Assembly (NCBI GenBank): GCA_946807835.1
Contig: OX327693.1
Span: 4,605,501 to 4,669,500 of the forward strand
DNA: 64,000 nucleotides
Reading direction: 5' to 3'
DNA from: Ailanthus altissimus
Lineage: Eukaryota > Streptophyta > Magnoliopsida > Sapindales > Simaroubaceae
Below the pieces are notes generated by a model. That model made no database searches, was not told the origin of the DNA, and was given only the letters and a program-made list of their open reading frames with translations. This document shows, one piece after another, positions 55,115 to 64,000 of the stretch. The position numbers were made by a program, and so were the translations under genes. Each line of letters opens with the position of its first letter. The first letter of the stretch is position 1.

Positions 55115-58100
55115 TAAATGCTCCTCAATCCCCATTATCGACTACCTGTTGAAATACGTTATACTTCAAACGAATGATTAGTAAATATCTAACTAACATA
55201 ACCTTATTTAACTAACTTAATCATAATTAGATTAACCATTATTTAATCATTAGTAAGGTTAATATCTTATCTTAACCTTACGGTTAACTTTTAACATACT
55301 TAAGTTAAATTATTTATTTAACTATTAAATAAATAAATATTTATTTTGATTATTTAATAATTAAATAATTATTAAGTAAAATTACTTTTATGTCCCTACT
55401 AGGTTACTAAGTTAACCCAAAGTGGGTTCCACAATTAACCATATACTTTAGTTAACTTAACAATAATAAATTATTAGATTTTACTATATTGAACTATTTC
55501 ATACGGTACGCTGCCCAAATACATAACGAGTACATTTCATATTGGGACTCCCTAGGTACACGCTCGATTCATCAAATGAAATTATTTCATAAGCCCGTGA
55601 TTAATGCCCTATGCACACATTACAGATATTACAAATCAGTACGTCATACCATACATATTGAGGTCATTACATATACGTATAATCATTCTATCATTATACC
55701 CTAGATGGGTGGGGATATAGATCATCACTGTCAAATCCTCATAAACTCATCCTTGAACTTATCTTTAGAGTCGTATTTTAATGAATAATATACACAAACA
55801 CTTTTGCTATATTGTTCAACCCTGTGAAAAACTCTTTTCTCGGGTTCATTTCATATGGTCATAAGACTTTATAAAATACAATCTCGGAGTATCGGATATA
55901 CTATCCATCTATGTGAGTTGACGGATCCCATATCTACGCACACCAAACTCCATGAGCATTAGACTATACCCAGCGACACGTAACAGTCAGACCATAAAAG
56001 GTCTTTGACATACATAGAATCAAAGTATGGTAAATCACCCACAAGCCCACTATAATGCTCAGGTTAAAGGACTACGAATACTATTTAATGCGATAGGACA
56101 TTCCTTTGACGGATTCATAGGATATCTATTGGGGTTCTCGTGATTCTGTTCAGTATTCAGTCCTGACTGAATACCTGCATATCTATAAGAGTTTCCACTA
56201 AGCTCATGGTCAGCTAAGAACATTTATCTGTACCATATAGATATAGATATACATTGATCTATATAATAGTGATTCACCGATAGACCCACATTGGTGAACA
56301 TAGATCATGAACACTATGTTTAAGAACATACTTACATAATGAAAATTTCTAACATTTATTGCAACTCTTTACAACTATGTCATTACAAATAGACTCTCTA
56401 GTTTTTGTCCCATTATAGATAAGGTTTTAACTATTTAGATTTCGCTGACTCTTATAACCAGCTAACTCTTAGTAGTCCCAACTCTTAGCATTTATAACTC
56501 TCAGCGTTGCTACTCTTAGTCCTAATTTAAACTCCTTTAAACCAGATCTAAACTCATTCAAATCATACAATGTCTATGGTGTTACAAGATTTAGTATCAT
56601 TTAGTAAAGATTATCAGCGATTTAATAAAATATACATTATATAAATATTATAAAATAAATATTCATATAAATATGGATGACACATAAGTATAAACCCTAA
56701 CATATTGAGCCTATGTAAAGCAACAAGCTGCGTTGGGTCATTAATATTTATCTAATCCATAAGTTTCTTAAGTTTTGCTTTATTTATAGGAATCAGTTGC
56801 CTGTGTATGTCAACTGTAGCTTTTTTTTTTTAAATTCCACAACTTTCCTTTTATGGCTTTCATAATGGATTGGTATAAAAACTGCTTTAAGCTTTTTACT
56901 TCTTATAATGGTGCTCATACCTACTCATTCCTACTACAACAACAAGAAGTATAATTTGTACACTTGCGGGGATCTCAGTTACATGCTATATGTCTGACAT
57001 GGGCTGACGCTAAGACTCATTCGCATGAGTGTAAGTCTGACAGTTGCCGGCCATGAATTCTTTCCCTTAAAACAAAACAACACTAATTAACTTATTGACT
57101 TGTTAACTTTGCACCAAATAAAATTTATGTTCAAAGCATACCATAGTCTGATCTACATCCTCAGAGATCCTAGATGACTTGAAGTGCTGCATCATGAGAG
57201 TCATCTGATATAAGATCTCTTATTTGTTATTGTCCATCATTCTCATTAGCTCTACTTGAAGCTTTAAAATAACCGTATCAATTCTTATGGCTAGCTCTGC
57301 TTGAAGCTTTGAGCTAACCATGTCAATCCTTTTGGTTAGCTCTGCTTTAAGATCATCAATCCTCTTCTCTAGAATATGATACTACGATGACATGCTTGGC
57401 TCAAACTATACATAAGTAAATATAATCAGTCTTCACAATGTAATACTTATCAACAACTTATAGTATTGAATCCAAGAAAAAGGATTAAATTGTTATATTA
57501 TTTCTTTAGGCACTAACGAGACTTAAAATTTGTACCCACACTAAATATCCATATCAACCTAACGATTTGTGAATTAGGTGTTCAGAATTGCAAGATTCTC
57601 TAGCTTTAAAGTCCCTTCCTATTCTCCGAATAGAATGCATAATTTTGTCACCATATAACAATCCAATTCTTCTTATGTTTATGGGGTACCAACTTTCTAT
57701 ATACTTTTAAAACCTACACAAAATTTCAGATTTATTAATTATTAATAGAAAATTTAACAAAATTAATAAAAAAATTATATTTTTTCGTTGAATATAAAAA
57801 CATACCCTAACTATAGCACTGTTGAAGAGAAAGTTTTCAACGTCTTCGTATAATGTGATGCCCATACTAAACAATTTAGAAGGTGAAAAAATAGTTACCA
57901 TCCTTACGCACAAACACCGAGCCATACTTGGGATTGCCTCGTAGATCCACACATGAGAGAATAAAAAAATAATAATCTCAAATAAATAATAATACTATTT
58001 TCTTATCTTCTTTAATGCAAAATGAAAATAATTTTTTTTTTGCATCTCAATATAATAATGAATCAAAAAGAAAAGAATTACTCACTAAGAATGTCTGACC

Positions 58101-58620
58101 AAATGTGTAGAGGTTGTATACTTCCTCTTACTGAGCACATTATTTTCTAACCTTTATTAACTTTTTAATTAGCGTTGTACTTAATCTATAGTGAAGCAGA
58201 GTCCATGCAATCATGCTATAAGGGTAGGCATTAAACTCATCCAAATCATTTACGAGGCGAATCATAAAATATTGGATGGCATTACATCGACACATGGCAT
58301 CAACAATTTATGAAATAAATAAAATATACACATTTCATAACATCTATGTCATTATCAAATATAACATTGTTGAACCACAGATCTAAATTCTTTAGGTCAA
58401 TTCATTTCTACCCCTAAAATATTTATGCCAAAGTCTATCATCCAATTTTGAATTCAACTCTCTTATTGAGAGATAATCTCCTATCCTCAAACCAATAATC
58501 AAATAAAACTCTAAATGAGAGAATCTAATTCACCTCTCGCCTATATAGAATCACAATTCTTCATGTAAATTTTTTATATGTACTCATTTTAATAAAACCT
58601 TGTGTACTAATGCACGTGAG
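55115..58620 (-). pseudogene. Decayed Ulp1/DUF1985 gene of MULE-2
   Basis: Blocks on the minus strand match the MULE-1 Ulp1 gene. 58620-58430 reads EELWFYIGER and LIIGLRIGDYLSIRELNSKL (DUF1985). 58300-58150 reads IQYFMIRLVNDLDEFNAYP and MIAWTLLH. 57952-57880 reads WIYEAIPSMARC. 57390-57180 holds the coiled-coil exon with repeated AELxxRID units. 55180-55115 is a piece near the protease Gln motif (YFNR/CQQ-type). It is interrupted by the LTR at 55185-56702. Confidence 0.8.
55185..56702 (-). repeat. Long LTR (family A, copy 3) inserted in MULE-2
   Basis: The minus strand starts TGTTAGGGTTTATACTTATG at 56702 and matches copy 1 throughout (TAAGAGTCAGCG; GTTAGAACCTTATC-like; GGTATTCAGTCAGGACTG; GTTAACTAAAGTATATGGTTAA). 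The left end is approximate, because the copy seems to stop before the region where MULE-1 inserted in copy 1. No clear target duplication. Confidence 0.75.
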
Positions 58621-59360
58621 AATGCAATCTTCTATACATCCAAAAAATACTAAAAATATATAGTTCTAAATAATTAGATTTGACTTGAAGTTAATTTGAA
58701 TTTTATTTTTTTGATAGCCCACACTTTCGAGTAAGTGTGTCATTACCGCTCGATAGAATTTATTTTCTACAATTATATATTCTTTCGAAACATTTTTCTT
58801 CTTTAAAAAAAATAATTATTAGTATATAACCAATTACATAATTCAAATACTTACTAAAATTTAAAAATAATTATTAGTTAAAAAAATTATTAAAACTTTT
58901 TAACTAATTACAAAAATAATTTTTAAAATTTAAAAGTAACAAAATATGAAATAAAATCTAATTTAATACACAAAATCACAACTAACTAATAAAACAATAT
59001 GTTAATGACAAAAACATTAAAATATTGACTAAAGTTAAATAATTTAGGCATAATTTTAATATTTACAAGCCTAAATTTTAATATTTATAATTAAAAATTA
59101 AATAAACTAACTAAAAAAATAAAAAAAATTTGAAAAAATTCGCCACGTGGTAACGCCACAGGCGCGTGTGAGAGCTAATGCACATGTTGGCTCACAACGC
59201 GCGCGCTTTGGCTTACCAAAGCTCGCCCGATGCATAAAGAATAGTACCAACGCATGATGCCAGCGTCGGTATGTGCATCTTGAGCTGGATGGTTAAAATG
59301 GTCAGAATCTACTATTTTTGGCCAATTTTTACCACTTGCACCCATTTTTAGGTTCGGGTC
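58621..59360. other. MULE-2 right subterminal region
   Basis: Aligns loosely with 50640-50945 of MULE-1: AAAAATTCGCCACGTGG at about 59137 matches 50660, and GGCCAATTTTTACCACTTGCACCCATTTTTA at about 59318-59350 matches 50900-50940. A CpG-rich stretch at 59150-59275 lies where the GC array sits in MULE-1 but uses a different motif. No right TIR was found. The 141-codon minus frame at 59175 runs through this region and is not a recognised protein. Confidence 0.55.
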
Positions 59361-61959
59361 GAGTTCGAGAATACCTAACCCGTTTGGAAAGCCAAAAAGT
59401 GTTAACGCATCCATTCCCCTTCGATATCTTTCATTTATAGTCTTTTTAGTATTTTTGCCTTGATAGTTTAGATTAGTTGGCCCGCTGAAGACAGAGCGAA
59501 TCAAATGGAAAGGAGCTTGATTGTAGGGAGTGCTGGGATGGGTCAAAGGCTGAGACAAAGATCGTCTGAGTGTGCAGTTATGCTTTGGATGCTTTGCCAT
59601 AGAATAGATCGACCCAGTTTTGGGACACTTTTTCGGTTTGGAAGGGAATTTTTTTTATTTTTTTACCATGACCCAAATATTGAATCAATTCATGGAAACT
59701 TAAACACCAACACTACACATAAAGAGCTTATTACACAACTACAAATGCATCATAACACAAATTCAAGTTCTAAAGTTGAAATTTTGTAGGTTTCAACTAC
59801 CTTACACTTCAAGAATTCTGAAACAAACTTTTCCTCAAACATTGGATTTTTTGACACATCCAGCAGATTAAGTATTTCACCATAGCAACCACCAACATCA
59901 AACATATCAAAGTAAAACTAATATTTTCAAATTAAAAACAATAACTAACTCATGTTTAGACTAAAAGAAGAGCATGTTGTGGCTAAACGGTGGTTGATAG
60001 TCAACGACGGCATTATCACGATGTGTGAAAGGCTGGCTTAGCTTCAGGTCAATGGCGCGATAGCTACGGTTATGAGGTAGCATGGTAGCTTCAGGTGGGA
60101 GGCAGACAGTTGACCGACGGTAGGTTGGCTTGGCTAGGTAGTTCGACAATTGATGACGGTGAGAAAACTCAAAATTTTTGAGTTTGAAGTTTGAACAAAT
60201 TAAGAATTTGAGATTGAGAGTGTGAGAGAGAACTGAGAAGTGAAATGGTTGGGTCTGTGCGTTTTGGATTTCGCCTAGGGTGCTGGTTCTAATTTTATTT
60301 TATTTTTCTTCTAATACACTATTTTGTTTAGTATCTTTTATTTTTTCAATGTAAAAAAAGTTGGGTTCAAAACAAGTCCTAAACATATACCCGTCCTAAA
60401 ATTTCGAGACAAGTCAAGTCGTGACAGGGACAAAAATTCTGTCCACCTCTATGTTCTATTAAATTGACGTTTCTTTGAATATAAAAGGTTGGTTGATTGC
60501 TATATTTTATTGTACTGTCAAAACTAATCAATTTGAGGATCATTTTTTTATTTATATGATTTACAGCATTTTAAAAAATGCACCGAGAAGATGCTTGGAT
60601 TTTTTTTATCACCGCATTTCAAGTTAGAAGTCTATCAAGATCTTCTTTAAATAAAATTTTTTCTCAAACCTCAAAATCTCATGAAAACATGCCATAGATA
60701 TTAGAGTTACTTGTTTTGGAACATCTGCAATAAAATATCTTTTTACCTTTGCATTATCTTTTTGGATAATGAATTCATCTTCCATCTAAAAGAAAAATAC
60801 TTTGATACTTAAATTAATATTTATATATAAAAAAATTAATATTTGTAAAAAAAAATGTACTCGTGTAGAAATAAGAATGTGTGCACAATTAAGTAGTATT
60901 ATTTTATTTGTTGTGTTTATGAACCAATAATAATAAATTCACAATGAATGAATAATCGCTTATTTTTATAGAATATAAGTTTTAACTCTTTTTTAAAATA
61001 TGTGTATATGAATTCAATTTCTTACAAAATTATCTCTTTTGTAATTGCATACATTCATATATAAGAATTTTAAATGGAATTTCATCACTTTTTAGGGAAG
61101 CCATTATTTATATCAAACTATAATTTGTTAGTTTTTAGAAATTGTTTTCTCAAAAATACCACGTAGTGGAATAGGTGGGTTTTAAAATTTTTTATGAAAT
61201 TTTTTTTCAATAAATCGTCTAACTATATTAATTTAGCAACTATACTAATTTAGAAATTATACCTAGCACATGAATTTTCAGGTGATGTTCTTTGTTAAGA
61301 CCGACTGACTTTCCACTCTATATCTCCTACAAATGGTGAACTCATATGGACGAGTTGATTAATTACACAAATTAGAGGCATTGGCAATTGTTAATGAATC
61401 TATGTCATCTCATTATATTTATGCATCTAATGTATGAATAGAATAAGGATAATAAACAATTTCTAATATTAATTATTCTCCTTTAGATTTTGAGTCAAAC
61501 TTCAATGAAGGATCATTAAGGCAATTAAAGCGTAATTATAGCCCCTCAATCAAGAAAAACTATAGAAATTTATGGCTTCTCATTTAAAGGAGTCATTAGA
61601 GAGAATCATGAGTACTAATGGCTCATTTATTTAGGAAATGAATTATAGCATTCCTAAAAAGACTTACACTCACAACTATATAAAGATAATCATTTACCAC
61701 AAAATGATAGGTTTTGAATTCTACACCCTTTTCTTATTTAAATTTTCTCTTAATAATTTATTATATTTTTGAGGGTTAACTTAAGTATTAGAGAGTCCTT
61801 GCCAACGCCCCCACTTACAAGGCCATCATCGATTTCTATTTTGCAATGTTCAAATCTATGGATCCGTGTGCAGAACAATGATGGTATGTTCGTTCCCCTA
61901 AAAAATAAATTCAACTCGTTGACATAGGTGCCATCCGAATTTTTAAGTCAACATTAGTT
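59361..61959. other. Unassigned repeat-like region
   Basis: 59360-60470 has moderate GC and phrases such as CGGGTCGAGTTCGAGAATAC and CGTCCTAAAATTTCGAGACA, often seen near hAT-type element ends, but no terminal repeats could be paired. 61483-61700 shares an interspersed motif set (CAATGAAGGATCATTAAGGC; GGCAATTAAAGCGTAATTAT) with 63443-63700. No gene seen. Confidence 0.35.
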
Positions 61960-62035
61960 TTTATTAATTAGACAATATCTATGCTTATTCTCAAATTATC
62001 TGATAAATATTTTATTTAAATCAGATAATCATATT

Positions 62036-62275
62036 ATCCATATATTTTTATATGATAAATAATAATATAAATAATATAATTAAATAATTAATATTTCTCT
62101 ATATATTTATTTGATAAATAATAATACAAATCATCTAATTAAATGATTTTTTTATCCATGTATTTATCTGATAAATAATAATACAAATAATCTAATTTGA
62201 TTGATTATTATTTATCCATATATTAATTTGATAAATAATAATACAAATTATCTAATTAAATAATAATTATTTATC
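62036..62275. repeat. Tandem repeat, ~66 bp x 4, AT-rich
   Basis: Four copies of a unit containing TTATCCATATATTTAT, TGATAAATAATAATACAAAT and (A/C)ATCTAATTAAAT, in a row and moderately diverged. Confidence 0.75.
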
Positions 62276-62599
62276 CATTTTTATAACTATTGTGGATTAG
62301 GTCAATTAAGAAAAATAATTAATTGGGTCGGTTAGATTTAATAAATTAAACTGGAGCCAATTAATATTTTTAATCCAAAATTAATCCGAAGTCAATTTTT
62401 CTATTTTATGAAGCCAACATAAAGACTTGATGGACCTATAAAATTAAGTTTCAATAAATTAAATTATTTAATTAAAACTCTTTAATTAATATGATTGTAT
62501 TTATTAATTTTATGTTATCCACTAAAAATATAAAATTGAACTCCTAATTTTTGCAAATAAATTATAAAATAAAAAATTATCTTTACAAATTTCAATGAT

Positions 62600-63410
62600 C
62601 TATTCATACAAGTCAATCATTCGAAAGTGTTTCATAATTATAATTAGGTCGAGTATTTGTTAAACTCTCTATCTATATCTTTATCCTTGATCCATATTGA
62701 TCTTCTTTTGAACATTTAATTTGTGAAAATCACAAACTATTTATTTTTTAACTCTTAAGTTCATTATGTTCAAGACCACGATCAATTATTAAAAAAATAA
62801 TTTATCTAACTTATTCTTAGAATGAATGAATTCTATTTTTATAAGAAATACTTATTTTGTTACATATATAAATTACTTAATAATTAACTAAACTTATTTT
62901 ATAATTTTTTCTTGTAGATTAATAAATGTAACTTAATAAATAGGAGTACATTAATCACTTATGAAAATTGATCAATATATGATTATATTGTGATAAAATA
63001 AATTCTCTTTATTGACAGATATTTACAAACACTTAATTTTATCATAGTCCAGTTCGATATAATCAACATTGTGCAAAGTGGCTCTATTTCTTATATCAAC
63101 ACATAGAATGACCTGGATAAGATCATTACATACAATACACAAATGAACTGCACTTATAATCTATTAAATGAAGTTTTCATTTTTATTTAGACTAAGGACT
63201 AGTTTAGATTATTATACTTAAACTTAATTCTCTTATATATATAACTATTATATACTAAATTTATGGTTGCATATAATAATCAATGAGTTTCATGATATTT
63301 TAATTTAAGCAATTAAAATTGTAAATATAAAATTGAATAAATAATCTCTCTTATTAATTTCAGCAGTTTTTAAATACAAATAATCATATTTTAAGAGCAC
63401 ACTCCTAACA
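62600..63410 (-). repeat. LTR-like repeat (copy 2 of the window-start repeat)
   Basis: Direct repeat of 1-823. On the minus strand it begins TGTTAGGAGTGTGCTCTTAA, typical of a copia LTR start. It may extend left beyond 62600, but copy 1 is cut by the window edge so the true end cannot be set. Confidence 0.65.
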
Positions 63411-63439
63411 TAATTAACCAATTTAAATTCATAATTGTT

Positions 63440-63670
63440 CCCCTCTAAATTTCAGGTTAAACCCCAATAATGAGGTAATTATGACAAATAAGGCAGTTAA
63501 AGGATAATTATGGTAGCAATAATTATGGGGAGGCAATTGTGACTATTATGACAGCAATCATGATAATTCTAGAAAGGCAATCGTGACTATTATGACAGTA
63601 ATCATAGTAACTATGGAGAGGTAATTATGACTATTATAGCAGTAATCATGGCATTAATGACATTTTTAAA
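63440..63670. repeat. Degenerate tandem repeat (~43-bp unit)
   Basis: Repeats of GGCAATTGTGACTATTATGACAGCAATCATGATAATTCTA and variants, at least four copies. A related single module lies at 61500-61620. Confidence 0.65.
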
Positions 63671-63830
63671 GAAGATTTAGAGCTACTCCTATATAAATAA
63701 AACCTTTTTCTCAACTCTCTCTACTCATAAGATTACTTTTTCTTTATACTATGTATTTTTCTTTTACTCTTTGTAATGGCTATGGAGTCTTGTTGTAAAT
63801 ATCTTCATACATAGTGCACGTAAGTGAGCC

Positions 63831-64000
63831 TTATTAGGATTGGAGTTTACGTGCCATCAATGTATGAATAAATATTTATAATTTATACAAATGTACATTT
63901 TTATTAAATCGATAATTACTTAATTATATGGTACTACGCTTGTTACGCTACAAATATTGTGTAATCTGAATGAGTTCAAATCTAATCTGAAGAAGTTTAT
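63831..64000 (+). repeat. Long LTR (family A, copy 4), cut by window edge
   Basis: Begins near TTATTAGGATTGGAGTTTAC and contains ACGTGCCATC, GTATGAATAAATATTTATA, ACGCTTGTTACGCTACAAAT and CTGAATGAGTTCAAATCTAA, matching the first 200 bases of copy 1 (39781-39970). Confidence 0.65.

Noticed and set aside
42338..56702. 42338-43741 and 55185-56702 as terminal inverted repeats of one large DNA transposon
   Set aside because: They are inverted relative to each other, but each is part of an independent family A LTR (TGTT start, copia-type position after a PPT). The MULE has its own TIRs and TSD inside the first.
59175..59600. 141-codon minus-strand frame considered as a gene
   Set aside because: It runs across the CpG-rich end of the decayed MULE-2, has no recognisable motif, and changes composition midway; it is a chance frame.
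1..64000. tRNA genes, CRISPR arrays, bacterial operons or integrated DNA-virus genes
   Set aside because: No cloverleaf with proper A and B boxes, no regularly spaced short repeats with unique spacers, and no viral coat or movement protein motif was found. The reverse transcriptases all have copia or LINE context.

Overview
The window is AT-rich plant nuclear DNA, most likely from a eudicot. It carries a TIR domain of the plant resistance-gene type, HIPP-like HMA coding sequence, split genes with GT..AG introns, Ty1/copia and Ty3/gypsy LTRs, a LINE and Mutator-like elements. The species cannot be named from sequence alone. No rRNA, tRNA gene, CRISPR array or bacterial-type operon was seen.

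The left half (1-27 kb) holds the only non-transposon genes. They form a small, unusual NLR-related cluster of three paralogues sharing one CC domain: a decayed copy at 1490-3235 (-), a six-exon gene at 14065-18048 (-), and an intact single-exon gene at 24809-26188 (+). The intact copy is CC plus a degenerate NB-ARC without the P-loop lysine, followed by an acidic tail and no LRR. The six-exon gene reads as TIR + CC + linker + HMA domain, with every exon junction in phase. Its CC is fused in frame at the position where the paralogue has its start codon (ATG became GTG), and remnants of the lost NB-ARC lie inside its second intron. It and the intact copy are divergent (head to head), as in paired sensor/helper NLRs. 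A receptor-kinase fragment and three G-boxes lie between them. Around the cluster are a decayed copia element (3601-7928), a LINE 3' remnant (9420-10720), an 87-bp x3 tandem repeat, and MITE-like palindromes, one of which sits inside the decayed NLR copy.

The right half (28-60 kb) is a nest of transposons. It has a gypsy-type solo LTR (28575-29951, TSD ATAGG) and a copia element with both LTRs, PBS and PPT (30758-36179, -). A decayed plus-strand copia then leads into a long LTR starting at 39781. That LTR is interrupted by a second gypsy-type solo LTR (40047-42332, TSD GAGGT) and by a nearly intact 7.6-kb Mutator-like element (43742-51306). The MULE has about 109-bp terminal inverted repeats, a perfect 9-bp TSD, an 828-aa transposase on + and a converging nine-exon Ulp1-protease/DUF1985 gene on -. 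One in-frame TAG is the only lesion seen in that second gene. Beyond lie two further copies of the same long LTR on the - strand and a badly decayed second MULE with the same two-gene layout (53119-59360).

The last 4 kb hold tandem repeats and another LTR. That LTR (62600-63410) is a direct repeat of the first 823 bases of the window, and a further partial long LTR runs off the right edge.
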